Notes under the pieces: model-generated
Database searches by the model: none
Told to the model about the DNA's origin: nothing
Seen by the model: only the letters and a program-made list of their open reading frames with translations
Part shown: one piece after another, positions 51,545-60,447 of the stretch
Layout of the letters: the number at the start of each line of letters is the position of its first letter
How positions within the stretch are numbered: the stretch's first letter is position 1
Position numbers and translations under genes: made by a program
Assembly (NCBI GenBank): GCA_964386325.1
Contig: CAYLQY010000001.1
Coordinates: forward strand, 321,811 to 385,810
DNA length: 64,000 nt
Reading direction: 5' to 3'
Source of the DNA: Anaerorhabdus sp964386325
Lineage (GTDB): Bacteria; Bacillota_I; Bacilli_A; Erysipelotrichales; Erysipelotrichaceae

Positions 51545-51553
51545 TGTTATAAT
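51545..51553 (+). promoter_or_regulatory. Extended -10 promoter of the YebC-family gene
   Basis: TGT followed by TATAAT (51548-51553), 35 bases before the start codon. Confidence 0.5.
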
Positions 51554-51588
51554 AAATCGGTACTTAGAAGTGAAGGGTGGCGTAAATT

Positions 51589-52308
51589 ATGGGTAGAGCA
51601 CATGAAGTGCGAGCTGCATCAATGGCAAAAACTGCAGCAATAAAAACAAAATTATACTCTCGATTTGGAAAAGAACTATATATGGCTGCAAAAGCAGGTG
51701 TTCCTGATCCAGAAATGAACCAAGGTTTAAAAAGAAAAATCGCTGAAGCTAAAGCAAACCAAGTTCCAGCAGATGTAATCAAGAGAGCAATTGAAAAAGC
51801 GAAGGGTTCTTCAAATGAAAACTATGATGCAGTTCGTTATGAAGGATTTGGACCAGGTGCATCAACAATTGTTATTGATTGTTTAACAGATAATGTTAAT
51901 CGTACAGTAAGTTCTGTTAAAACATGTTTCAATAAAGCTCATGCTAAATTAGGGGTTGCTGGATGTGTATCTCACAGTTATGATACTGTTGGATTATTCT
52001 CATTCTCTTATGAAGAAGAGGAAACAATGTTAGATGCATTAATTACTGCAGAGGTTGATGTTGTTGATTTAGAAATCGAAGAGGGTATCATGTCAGTATA
52101 TACAGCACCAACTGATTTTGGTAAAGCTCAAAAAGCTATTGAAGATTTGATTCCTGAAGTAAAATTTGATGTATGTGAAATTACATTATTACCTCAAGAA
52201 TATGTACAACTTGATTCTGCTGAAGATAAAGAACTTTGGGATCGTTTAGTTAATTTATTAAATGATGTTGAAGATGTTCAACAAATCTATCATAACGTTC
52301 AAAACTAA
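51589..52308 (+). CDS. YebC/TACO1-family protein
   Basis: 239 residues. N-terminal GRAHEVRAASMAKTAAIKTKLYSRFGKELYMAAKAG and GLKRKIAEAKANQVPADVIKRAIEKAKG are diagnostic. Members act as transcription regulators (PmpR) or, as shown more recently, relieve ribosome stalling. Which applies is unknown. The initiator region GTGAAGGGTGG holds the ribosome site. Confidence 0.92.
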   Translation: MGRAHEVRAASMAKTAAIKTKLYSRFGKELYMAAKAGVPDPEMNQGLKRKIAEAKANQVPADVIKRAIEKAKGSSNENYDAVRYEGFGPGASTIVIDCLTDNVNRTVSSVKTCFNKAHAKLGVAGCVSHSYDTVGLFSFSYEEEETMLDALITAEVDVVDLEIEEGIMSVYTAPTDFGKAQKAIEDLIPEVKFDVCEITLLPQEYVQLDSAEDKELWDRLVNLLNDVEDVQQIYHNVQN

Positions 52309-52320
52309 TTTGAATAAGTA

Positions 52321-52345
52321 AAAGCCACTTTTGAGTGGCTTTTTA
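52321..52345. terminator. Bidirectional terminator after yebC
   Basis: AAAGCCACT (52321-52329), loop TTTG, AGTGGCTTT (52334-52342), T run. Confidence 0.8.
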
Positions 52346-52365
52346 TGTGTATTCCTAAATGAAAA

Positions 52366-52944
52366 TTAATAACTGTAGTAATCTATTAAGTTAATTTGAT
52401 TTTTAATTGTATTAATATAATTACTTACAACATCATTGATCTGTTCCATTTTCCATTTTCCATCTACAGGTATTAAGGTCACACGATTTGTGATTATTAG
52501 AGAAGGGGTCGAACGTTCAAATGCTTGTATATATGCATTTTTTAATTCTTCTTGATACTTTGGTTGATCATTATAATACGCAAATGCTTGGATGAAATAT
52601 TCGAGAAATAACTCTCTTGTTTCTGTGAGGTTGTGAAGTTTCATTGTAACAAGGATAGTTGCATTGTCTTTGCTTTCGTATTCAATAATATATGAAACAT
52701 CAAAGTCTTGAAGATATTTTAAACAAGTTGTTTTTACTTCGTTATCTTTTATAGATGTATAGAAAGTATCCCAACTATCTTGTATTGATGGATCTAAATC
52801 AGTAGTGGAATAATCATTCATGGCATAATAGTTCATCGTCTTTAAGTCATTAAAAACTGTTTCTGTTACTTCTAAAGGTGTTTTTTCTTTAGAAGTACAT
52901 CCAAATAAGAGGCATATTAGAAGGCATACAATGAATTTTTTCAT
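52366..52944 (-). CDS. Uncharacterised lipoprotein
   Basis: 192 residues with a lipoprotein signal (lipobox LLFGC, Cys16). The mature region begins with a Thr/Glu-rich helix (TPLEVTETVFNDLKTMNYYAMNDY) like DUF5105/DUF4878-type lipoproteins, which are NTF2-like in fold. Function unknown. Convergent with yebC and divergent from tagD. Confidence 0.72.
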   Translation of the reverse strand: MKKFIVCLLICLLFGCTSKEKTPLEVTETVFNDLKTMNYYAMNDYSTTDLDPSIQDSWDTFYTSIKDNEVKTTCLKYLQDFDVSYIIEYESKDNATILVTMKLHNLTETRELFLEYFIQAFAYYNDQPKYQEELKNAYIQAFERSTPSLIITNRVTLIPVDGKWKMEQINDVVSNYINTIKNQINLIDYYSY

Positions 52945-53006
52945 GTTTTATCCTTTCTTACTAGTTTTAATTTGATATAATAATTATACATGAAGTGAGG
53001 TATATC

Positions 53007-53402
53007 ATGAAACGAATTTTAACCTACGGTACATTTGATTTATTACATTGGGGTCATATAAGACTATTGAAACGTGCAAAAGAATTAGGTGACTACTTAA
53101 TTGTTGCGTTATCTGCCGATGAATTCAATGAGATTAAAGGAAAAAAAGCTTATCATCCTTATGAAGAAAGAAAAATGATGCTAGAAGCTATTCGCTATGT
53201 TGATTTAGTTATTCCTGAATATGTTTGGGAACAAAAACGTGATGATATTTTGAAATATCAAGCAGATGTTCTTGTAATGGGTGATGATTGGGAAGGTAAA
53301 TTCGACGATTTGAAGGATATATGTGAAGTTGTCTATTTACCAAGAACTGAAGGTATATCGACATCGAAAATTAAACATGATTTAGAAAACACAGATCTTT
53401 AA
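53007..53402 (+). CDS. tagD: Glycerol-3-phosphate cytidylyltransferase (TagD-like)
   Basis: A 131-residue nucleotidyltransferase forming CDP-glycerol. The HxGH motif is FDLLHWGHIRLLKRA, followed by YEERKMMLEAIRYVD and the C-terminal RTEGISTSKIK (the RTxGISTT signature). CDP-glycerol normally feeds teichoic-acid or related surface polymers; no tag genes lie nearby. ATG 53007 with GTGAGG upstream. Confidence 0.92.
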   Translation: MKRILTYGTFDLLHWGHIRLLKRAKELGDYLIVALSADEFNEIKGKKAYHPYEERKMMLEAIRYVDLVIPEYVWEQKRDDILKYQADVLVMGDDWEGKFDDLKDICEVVYLPRTEGISTSKIKHDLENTDL

Positions 53403-53413
53403 GACCTGTGTTT
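53387..53413. terminator. Bidirectional terminator between tagD and tmcAL
   Basis: AAACACAG...CTGTGTTT with inner TCTT/AAGA; it overlaps the tagD stop. Confidence 0.75.
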
Positions 53414-54527
53414 ATTTTATATATAGCGGAGAACCTATCTCTTGTTTAAGCAGTTTCTGACGTTTTTCCTCATGCATACATGATGTATAGAGAAGTGTTG
53501 TTTTATATTCCATTTTGCGATAAGCCATTGGAATTTGCGCAAATTTGCTGGCAACCTTTACTTCGTTTTCTTGAAGTTTTCGAAGATACTCTCTTCCTTT
53601 GCCGTTGAATGCGAGAACGCGTATTGTATCCAAAGGAGGTAAGTTCTTAACATCTTCTTTTGTAATATGATTCAAGATTTGCAAACAACAACGACGGATT
53701 CGAGAAGTGGTATATCTTCTGGTAACAGCGTTATTGATAAACTCTTCATAAGTTGGAGAGAGAAGTGCTTGTTTGATTAAGTGATTTTCAATCCCTTCAC
53801 TAATTAAAAATAAAGACGCTAATTCTTTTGATGGAAGGGTATTAAGCAGTAAGCGCAAATACGGATAAAAGTCTTTTAGTTGAACTAATTCGTTTTGAAT
53901 TAATGCTTCATTCATGCAAGTGGTATTTGTTAGAGGTTTATTTTCATGAATAGCTTTTCGTATTGCTGTTGCACTGGCGATTTCATTGTGTAATTCTTCA
54001 TCATGGTAATGAACGGTTCTTTGTATGGTGTGAGGCGTAATTGTAGTGTTTGTGATTGCTTTTAAATAAGATACACCAAGAATGTCATTTGGACCCATTT
54101 CTTTTGCGAGTAAGCCATATGCTTTAGGAAAACTATGCCCTACACTTAAAGATTCTTTGAGATGGTCAACATGAATACTAGAAGCTGCCATTTCTTTTAA
54201 CTCTTCAATATTATTCGTTTCACTACCAAAGACGATATCTGAAACTTGTGCGAGTTCTAAGCAGCGAATTGAGCCTTTAGCGAAGTTAGAAGCGCTTTGA
54301 GTGGCATAGATGTAGGGAAGTTCAAGTACGATGTCAACACCGTTGCGTATTGCGACCTCAGCGCGTTTCCATTTATCTAAGATAGCGGGTTCGCCGCGTT
54401 GCACAAAATTACCGCTCATAACAGCGATTAAAACATCACAATTTGTGATCTCTTTTGTTTTTTGTATATGATATTCGTGTCCATTGTGAAATGGGTTATA
54501 TTCAACGACAATTCCAGTAGCTTTCAT
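53412..54527 (-). CDS. tmcAL: tRNA(Met) cytidine acetate ligase
   Basis: 371 residues (YlbM family). It acetylates the wobble cytidine of elongator tRNA-Met using acetate and ATP. The nucleotidyltransferase motif is VEYNPFHNGHEYHI, followed by MSGNFVQRGEPAILDKWKRAE, and the conserved SATAIRKAI lies mid-protein. Length is slightly shorter than in Bacillus. Confidence 0.92.
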   Translation of the reverse strand: MKATGIVVEYNPFHNGHEYHIQKTKEITNCDVLIAVMSGNFVQRGEPAILDKWKRAEVAIRNGVDIVLELPYIYATQSASNFAKGSIRCLELAQVSDIVFGSETNNIEELKEMAASSIHVDHLKESLSVGHSFPKAYGLLAKEMGPNDILGVSYLKAITNTTITPHTIQRTVHYHDEELHNEIASATAIRKAIHENKPLTNTTCMNEALIQNELVQLKDFYPYLRLLLNTLPSKELASLFLISEGIENHLIKQALLSPTYEEFINNAVTRRYTTSRIRRCCLQILNHITKEDVKNLPPLDTIRVLAFNGKGREYLRKLQENEVKVASKFAQIPMAYRKMEYKTTLLYTSCMHEEKRQKLLKQEIGSPLYIK

Positions 54528-54607
54528 AGTATCACCACGACTATTTTACCATAATCACGGACACTTCTAAAGAAATATGGTATTATAATAAAGCGAGGTG
54601 AATCAAC

Positions 54608-55510
54608 GTGAAAGTAGAATTATCTTATAACATATATCGTCCAGAAGATTACGCTCTAGGCATCATTCAAGTTGTTCATGGGATGAGTGAATATGGGCAA
54701 CGCTATGAGAAATTTGCTCAATATATGTGTAAAAAAGGATTTGTAGTAATTACTTATGATCATCGTGGACATGGACCTACATGTGCCAAAGAAGACTTAG
54801 GTTTTTTCGATTCGGAAGATGGATGGTTGAGATTAATCGAAGATGCACATTTTATTACAGATGTAGTAAAACGTGAATATCCGCCGAATGTACCTTTTAT
54901 TTTATTAGGGCATAGTATGGGTTCTTTAGTTGCGCGTTCTTATTTGAAACGCTTTGACTATGAATTGGATGGTTTAATATTAAGTGGACCACCAGCTTAT
55001 CAAATGTCTGCACGTGGTGGTGTGATACTTGCAAAGCATTATTGTAAAAAAGAAGGCGAGAAAGCAAGAAATCCATTATTAGAAAAATTATCGACGGGAA
55101 GCTTTAGTAAAAAATTTGAAAATTTAGTATCCAAGAATGAATGGATTAGTAAAAGCACTAAAAATGTTGAAAATTATGATAATGATCCATTATGTGGATT
55201 TCCATTTACCAATAAAGGATATGAAGATTTATTTAGATTGATGATTGATATGAATCGTATTAAAGGATGGCAATGTACAAATCCAAAGCTTCCAGTGTTC
55301 TTTGTTTCTGGTGAATATGATCCAGTTACTGGAGGTAATAAGGGAATATTGAATTCAATAAATAGATTGAAAAGGGTCGGATATTCGAATATTTCGCAAT
55401 TTGTTTATCCAGAAATGAGACATGAAATCTTGAACGAAGATAATCAAGAAGAAGTATTTAAAGATATCTTTGAATGGGTTTCTAAGAATTGTCTTGGGAA
55501 GAATGGCTAA
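54608..55510 (+). CDS. Alpha/beta hydrolase, monoacylglycerol lipase-like
   Basis: 300 residues, Hydrolase_4 family. Oxyanion region VVHGMSEYGQRYEKFA, nucleophile GHSMGS, acid SGEYDPVTGG and the catalytic His in EMRHEIL. It probably hydrolyses acylglycerols or lysophospholipids in the cytoplasm. It starts at GTG 54608 with GAGGTGA upstream; TATAAT lies at 54584-54589. Confidence 0.85.
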   Translation: MKVELSYNIYRPEDYALGIIQVVHGMSEYGQRYEKFAQYMCKKGFVVITYDHRGHGPTCAKEDLGFFDSEDGWLRLIEDAHFITDVVKREYPPNVPFILLGHSMGSLVARSYLKRFDYELDGLILSGPPAYQMSARGGVILAKHYCKKEGEKARNPLLEKLSTGSFSKKFENLVSKNEWISKSTKNVENYDNDPLCGFPFTNKGYEDLFRLMIDMNRIKGWQCTNPKLPVFFVSGEYDPVTGGNKGILNSINRLKRVGYSNISQFVYPEMRHEILNEDNQEEVFKDIFEWVSKNCLGKNG

Positions 55511-55573
55511 AAAGATTGACTTTAGACTAGTTTTTCTCTATAATTTACACGTTAACGAAATGGGAGAATAGAC

Positions 55574-56086
55574 GTGAAATGGACTAAGGCTGAGTTACTT
55601 AATCTTCAAGATAATCAAATTGAATTTGATGAAATCGTACAATTTGATAATCAAAACTTTGATAAAGATGACCGCCTAAAAGGCCTTAAAGATGTTCATG
55701 TTAGCGGAACGGGTGCATTTGGACACTCAAGAGATACCTTTGAATTCGATTTAACAATCGATGGTATTATGGTATGTCCTTGTGCGATTACGAATGAATT
55801 AGTCGAAGTACCGTTTGAAACCTATTCACATGAGGTCTTCTCATTTGTTGATACTGATGAGATTGATGTTCATGTTGTTAAGAATGAAATCATTGAATTG
55901 ATTCCTGTTGTCTTCCAACTTATTCACTTAGAAGTCCCACTTAAAGTTGTTAAGGAAGGTCTAGCTGAGTATCCTCAAGGGGATGGTTGGCGTGTGATGA
56001 AAGAAGAAGACTATGAAAAGTCGAAGGCTAGTCAAATAGACCCTCGATTAGCAAAACTAAAAGATTTTAAGATTGAAAAGGATTAG
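55574..56086 (+). CDS. YceD family protein (DUF177)
   Basis: 170 residues. The pattern MVCPCAITNELVEVPFETYSHEVFSF with a Cys pair, then acidic stretches and the C-terminal DPRLAKLKDFK, matches YceD/DUF177, linked to 23S rRNA or 50S assembly. GTG start with GGGAG 7 bases before. As in most bacteria it directly precedes rpmF. Confidence 0.9.
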   Translation: MKWTKAELLNLQDNQIEFDEIVQFDNQNFDKDDRLKGLKDVHVSGTGAFGHSRDTFEFDLTIDGIMVCPCAITNELVEVPFETYSHEVFSFVDTDEIDVHVVKNEIIELIPVVFQLIHLEVPLKVVKEGLAEYPQGDGWRVMKEEDYEKSKASQIDPRLAKLKDFKIEKD

Positions 56087-56097
56087 GAGGTGCCAAG

Positions 56098-56244
56098 ATG
56101 GCTGTACAACAAAGAAGAAATTCTAAATCTAGAAAGAATAAGCGTAGAACTCATTTCAAACTAGCTGCTCCAACACTAGTTAAGTGTCCTGCGTGTGGGG
56201 AACTTAAAAGACCTCACCATATGTGCGCTTGTGGAAATAAATAG
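56098..56244 (+). CDS. rpmF: 50S ribosomal protein L32
   Basis: 48 residues: MAVQQRRNSKSRKNKRRTHF, then VKCPACGELKRPHHMCACGNK, a zinc-ribbon form with four Cys (CPAC and CAC). ATG 56098 follows TTAGGAGGTG. It is 11 bases after yceD in the usual pairing. Confidence 0.95.
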   Translation: MAVQQRRNSKSRKNKRRTHFKLAAPTLVKCPACGELKRPHHMCACGNK

Positions 56245-56270
56245 TAAAGTTTAACTTTACTATTTTTTTT
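56242..56270 (+). terminator. Terminator after rpmF
   Basis: The palindrome TAGTAAAGTTTAACTTTACTA (56242-56262) includes the stop codon and is followed by T. Confidence 0.75.
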
Positions 56271-56304
56271 ATCTTTTAGGGAAGTTTTATAAGAAGAGAA
56301 AACT

Positions 56305-56417
56305 TTGTTTTTAACCATTATATTCTTATAAAAAGAAATAATATAGAAGATAAAAATATAGATAAACTGTGATTAGTATGTTGCTACTTTTGAACTCGTT
56401 GGAGTTCTTTTTTTTAT
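56305..56417 (+). ncRNA. Possible short transcript upstream of mraZ
   Basis: In the 305-base gap between rpmF and mraZ there is TTGTTT (56305-56310), 16-base spacer, TATAAA (56327-56332), then a hairpin GAACTC/GAGTTC with nine T (56392-56417). This predicts an RNA of about 75 bases. No ORF with a ribosome site was seen. Weak evidence. Confidence 0.3.
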
Positions 56418-56475
56418 TGCGAAACTTGAATGAAAATCAAGTAAGTGAAAAATTTAACATTTTGCACAAATAATA

Positions 56476-56504
56476 TTTGCAATTGAATTCAATTACGATA
56501 TAAT
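56476..56504 (+). promoter_or_regulatory. Promoter of the mraZ operon
   Basis: TTTGCA (56476-56481), 17-base spacer, TATAAT (56499-56504). Confidence 0.65.
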
Positions 56505-56505
56505 T

Positions 56506-56540
56506 GTGGTAGATAGTGGTTCAAAGTGGTAGATAGTGGG
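56506..56540 (+). repeat. Four MraZ-box repeats
   Basis: GTGGT at 56506, 56516 and 56526 and GTGGG at 56536 recur exactly every 10 bases, directly after the -10 box. MraZ is known to bind such evenly spaced GTG repeats before its own gene. Confidence 0.75.
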
Positions 56541-56549
56541 GTATTGAAT

Positions 56550-56978
56550 GTGTTTATAGGTGAATACAGACACAACTTAGACTCTAAAAAAAGAGTTATC
56601 ATTCCTGCTAAATTCCGTGAGGAGTTAGGGGACCTTTTTATCGTTACGCGTGGATTGGATGGATGTTTAACTGTCTATACACAAGAACAATGGTCAACGC
56701 TACTTGAACAACTACAAAAATTACCAACTACCAAAAAAGAATCACGTTTATATGTTCGTAGCATCACATCAAAAGCAACTGAGTGTGAATGTGATGGACA
56801 AGGTAGAATTCAATTACCTAGTTATTTAATAAGTGAAGCTGCAATTGAAAAAGAATGTGTCATCGTTGGGGTTGCAGATCATGTCGAAATATGGTCAAGT
56901 GTTCGCTGGGAAGAATATCAAGAAGATAGTGAAGCATTTGAAGATGTTGCAGAACAGTTAACGGATTTCTTATTATAA
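56550..56978 (+). CDS. mraZ: Transcriptional regulator MraZ
   Basis: 142 residues with two SpoVT/AbrB-like domains (FIGEYRHNLDSKKRVIIPAKFRE and then ECECDGQGRIQLPSYL). It binds repeats at its own promoter and regulates the division cluster. An in-frame GTG at 56526 lies inside the repeats; GTG 56550 gives the standard family start and length. The stop overlaps the rsmH start. Confidence 0.93.
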   Translation: MFIGEYRHNLDSKKRVIIPAKFREELGDLFIVTRGLDGCLTVYTQEQWSTLLEQLQKLPTTKKESRLYVRSITSKATECECDGQGRIQLPSYLISEAAIEKECVIVGVADHVEIWSSVRWEEYQEDSEAFEDVAEQLTDFLL

Positions 56979-57910
56979 TGGAACACATTAGCGTATTGCT
57001 CCATGAAACAGTGGATGGGCTGAATGTTAAGCCAGATGGTATTTATGTTGATGGTACATTAGGACGCGCAGGACACAGCAGTCTTATCGTTGAATCGTTA
57101 ACAACAGGTCACTTATTTGCGTTTGATAAAGATCAAGTTGCACTTGATGAATCACGAGTACGATTACAAGAATTTAGTGACAAAGTAACATTTATTCATG
57201 ATGATTTTAAAAACATAAAAAAAGTACTAAACGAACTTGGTATAGATAAGGTTAATGGCGTTATGCTTGATTTGGGAGTTTCGTCTCCACAATTTGATGA
57301 TGCAAATAGAGGTTTCAGTTATCGCTATGATGCAAAGTTAGATATGCGTATGGATCAAAGTCAAACACTCACAGCATATGAAGTTGTAAATCACTATGAC
57401 TATCATGATTTAGTAAGAATATTATTCCAATATGGCGAAGAGAAATTTGCAAAACAGATTGCCCGCAGTATTGAAAGAAATAGAGAAGTTAAACCAATAG
57501 AAACAACATTTGAATTAGTTGATGTTATTAAACAAGCATTACCGATGAAAGTATTGAATAAAAAAGGACATCCTGCTAAACAAACATTTCAAGCCATTCG
57601 GTTAGAAGTAAATGGTGAATTAGAGTCACTTAAACAAGGTTTGAAAGATGCAATTGATTTGTTGAGTATACAAGGAAGATGTTCAGTTATTACATTTCAT
57701 TCATTAGAAGATCGCATTGTTAAAGAGTTATTTAATGAAGTTTCAACAGTACCGCAAATTGACAAGAGAATTCCAATTCTACCAAGTCAAATTGAAGAAG
57801 CGTCTTATCGCTGCATCACAAAAAAACCAATTCTGGCAAGTGAAGAAGAACTTGCGATGAATAATCGCTCACATAGCGCAAAACTAAGAGTATTAGAGAG
57901 GATAAAATAG
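56978..57910 (+). CDS. rsmH: 16S rRNA (cytosine-1402-N4)-methyltransferase
   Basis: 310 residues. Starts MEHISVLLHETVDGL, SAM site GTLGRAGHSSLI (Gly-rich), then MLDLGVSSPQFDDANRGFSYR and the C-terminal VITFHSLEDRIVK. It modifies C1402 in the decoding centre. Conserved second gene of the mra cluster; translation coupled to mraZ. Confidence 0.95.
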   Translation: MEHISVLLHETVDGLNVKPDGIYVDGTLGRAGHSSLIVESLTTGHLFAFDKDQVALDESRVRLQEFSDKVTFIHDDFKNIKKVLNELGIDKVNGVMLDLGVSSPQFDDANRGFSYRYDAKLDMRMDQSQTLTAYEVVNHYDYHDLVRILFQYGEEKFAKQIARSIERNREVKPIETTFELVDVIKQALPMKVLNKKGHPAKQTFQAIRLEVNGELESLKQGLKDAIDLLSIQGRCSVITFHSLEDRIVKELFNEVSTVPQIDKRIPILPSQIEEASYRCITKKPILASEEELAMNNRSHSAKLRVLERIK

Positions 57911-57913
57911 TAA

Positions 57914-58219
57914 ATGGCAAAGATTGTTAAAAAGAAAAAAGTTAAAAAATTACGCTTGCAAAATTTCACAGTTGTATTGTTTTTGTTTGCGGCAATTTGT
58001 TCTCTAGGATCTCGTTTATTCTTACGCTCATACAATAATTCATTGAGTGTTGAAAAACAAAAGATTGATACTGAAATTGCAACGATTCAAACAGCAAATG
58101 AGGCGTATCGTGTAGATATTCAAACGTTAAGTTCACGTGATAGAATCGAATCAATCGCAAGTGATGCAGGACTAGACAATAACTCAAATAATATCGTGAC
58201 TGTTGCTAACGGAGAATAG
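57914..58219 (+). CDS. ftsL: Cell division protein FtsL
   Basis: 101 residues: a Lys-rich cytoplasmic N-terminus, one membrane segment (about 18-34) and an extracytoplasmic coiled-coil (about 42-75). Sequence identity in FtsL is low; the call rests on architecture and position between rsmH and a class B PBP. Confidence 0.85.
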   Translation: MAKIVKKKKVKKLRLQNFTVVLFLFAAICSLGSRLFLRSYNNSLSVEKQKIDTEIATIQTANEAYRVDIQTLSSRDRIESIASDAGLDNNSNNIVTVANGE

Positions 58220-58221
58220 TT

Positions 58222-60402
58222 ATGAAGCGTCATAACCGCATGCTCCTTTTCATATTTATCTTGACATTAGTGGTGTCAGTTTTAGTTGCCTCTAATGTTT
58301 TTTTGGTGGCTGTGGTTAAAGTGCATGCTGTAAGTAATACAGATTTAAAAGCATATGCCGATAGTGCCAATATTACGACTAAAATATTGAATGCAAATCG
58401 TGGATATATTTATGATCGTAATGGTAATATCATTGCTCAAGATGTGAATACATATAATATTGTTTGTATCTTGGATGAAAATCGTCCAGCTAAAAAAGGA
58501 CAAGTACCTTATGTTGATGATCCTTCAAAAACAGCGGAAGTTTTAGCTGTGCTTTTAGGTGGCGATAAAGATACAATTTATACGGAATTGACAAAAGATT
58601 TATATCAAGTTGAATTAGGTCTAATTGGAAGAAATCTTTCGCGTGAAAAGAAAGAAGAAATAGAAAGTTATGGGTTGAATGGAATTGAATTCTATCCATC
58701 AATTAAACGTTCTTATCCATTAGGTACATTTGCGTCAAATCTAATTGGATTCGCGCAATCCGATGAAACAGGAAGTACTGTTGGTAAAATGGGATTAGAA
58801 ATAATTCTAGATGAACAATTATCGGGTACCAATGGCTTTAAGAGTTATCAAGCGGATAAACATGGATTTGTATTACCAGGAATGAAAATAACTGAAGAGA
58901 GTGCAATTAATGGAAACAATGTAACGCTTACTTTAGATAAAGGTATACAAGAATCACTTGAACAAGCCTTCGTTCAAACAATGGAGTTATTTAATGCTGA
59001 TCGTGTATGGGGAGCTGTAATGGAGGTAGACACAGGAAAAGTGTTGGCTTGGGGACAATCTCCTTCTTTTGACCCTAATAAATTAGATATTCAAGACTAC
59101 AATAACTTTGGTGCTCAACTACCATATGAACCAGGTTCTACAATGAAATCATTTGTATGGGCAGCAGCAATCGATACTGGAAACTATGATGGAACAAAGG
59201 AAGTATATTCTGGTCCGTATTGTTATAAAGCGGATGGTTTAAATCCATACCGTGTACAATCAGGAGGACTTGGTTGTATTACCAATGCGAGTTATAAGAA
59301 CTGGGGTATGGTTGGTTATGACTATGGATTAATCTTATCTTCCAACTCAGTGACAGCGGACTTGCTTACAGAAGTTATTAATCCAGATATTTATGAAGAA
59401 TATTTAGATAAGTTTCATTTCTTCCAACCTGTAGAAACAGATAACTTACGTGAAGAAATAGGAATTAAGCATTATAAATGGCCTTCTGAAAAAATTACAA
59501 TGAGTTATGGACAAGGTTCTACAGTAACTACACTACAATTATTGCAAGCTTATTCTGCGATATTTGGTGATGGTCAAATGGTTAAACCTTACTTTGTAGA
59601 ATCGATTCGTGATGCTTATGATTCACAAAAAATATTGTATCAAGCTGAAACAACGGTTGTTGGTCAACCAATTAAAGAATCAACGGCTGCAGAATTAAAA
59701 CGTATTCTTAAACAGGTAGTTTATGATCCACAAGGAACTGGGAAACACTATATGATTCCTGAAATTGAAATTGCTGGTAAAACAGGAACAACCCAAGTAT
59801 TAGTGAATGGGTCATATGCATCAGGTAAGACGATTGCATCAATTATGATGGCAATGCCTGCCGATGATCCTAAATACATGGTTTATTATGCTTTTGAAGC
59901 AGGATATGACCGCAATGCGCACTACAAGACAGAACCGATTAAAACATTACTTAGAAAAGTAGCAATGCTAACCAATGTAACAAATATGAATCAAGCTAGT
60001 ACTGAAAGTGCAGATGTTCCTGTTGAAGGTGAGCCAGTTAAACAAGAAATCAAGACTTATGAAATGCCTAATTTAGTGAATCATTCTTATGAATATGCGA
60101 TGGATAAAATAGGGAAATTTGGAACAACAACATATCTTTTAGGCTCTAGTAATACGATAATTGACCAGTTTCCAAAAGCGGGTTCTTCTGTATCAACAGG
60201 GCAAAAAGTCTTCTTATTGACGGATACAGGGGGCTTCTATATGCCAGATCTTACTGGTTGGACACGAAAAGAAGTAACAGCATTATGGGAAATTACTGAT
60301 TTTGGGTTTAAAATAAGTGGTGGTGGGACTGTAATGTATCAAAATGTTCCAGTAGATGCGTTTGTAACCAAAGATACAGAAATTGAAGTTGAACTTCAAT
60401 AG
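58222..60402 (+). CDS. pbpB: Class B penicillin-binding protein with PASTA domains (division transpeptidase)
   Basis: 726 residues. N-terminal TM (about 8-30), a dimerisation domain, then the transpeptidase with STMK (306-309, nucleophile Ser306), SSNS (SxN motif) and KTGT. Two C-terminal PASTA domains (about 605-665 and 666-726) are as in Bacillus Pbp2B/SpoVD-type proteins and may bind peptidoglycan. It crosslinks septal peptidoglycan with FtsL encoded just upstream. Confidence 0.94.
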   Translation: MKRHNRMLLFIFILTLVVSVLVASNVFLVAVVKVHAVSNTDLKAYADSANITTKILNANRGYIYDRNGNIIAQDVNTYNIVCILDENRPAKKGQVPYVDDPSKTAEVLAVLLGGDKDTIYTELTKDLYQVELGLIGRNLSREKKEEIESYGLNGIEFYPSIKRSYPLGTFASNLIGFAQSDETGSTVGKMGLEIILDEQLSGTNGFKSYQADKHGFVLPGMKITEESAINGNNVTLTLDKGIQESLEQAFVQTMELFNADRVWGAVMEVDTGKVLAWGQSPSFDPNKLDIQDYNNFGAQLPYEPGSTMKSFVWAAAIDTGNYDGTKEVYSGPYCYKADGLNPYRVQSGGLGCITNASYKNWGMVGYDYGLILSSNSVTADLLTEVINPDIYEEYLDKFHFFQPVETDNLREEIGIKHYKWPSEKITMSYGQGSTVTTLQLLQAYSAIFGDGQMVKPYFVESIRDAYDSQKILYQAETTVVGQPIKESTAAELKRILKQVVYDPQGTGKHYMIPEIEIAGKTGTTQVLVNGSYASGKTIASIMMAMPADDPKYMVYYAFEAGYDRNAHYKTEPIKTLLRKVAMLTNVTNMNQASTESADVPVEGEPVKQEIKTYEMPNLVNHSYEYAMDKIGKFGTTTYLLGSSNTIIDQFPKAGSSVSTGQKVFLLTDTGGFYMPDLTGWTRKEVTALWEITDFGFKISGGGTVMYQNVPVDAFVTKDTEIEVELQ

Positions 60403-60447
60403 TGATGTTGCTATAATAGGTAAGCGTGAAAAAAAGGGGGGTCAGAA

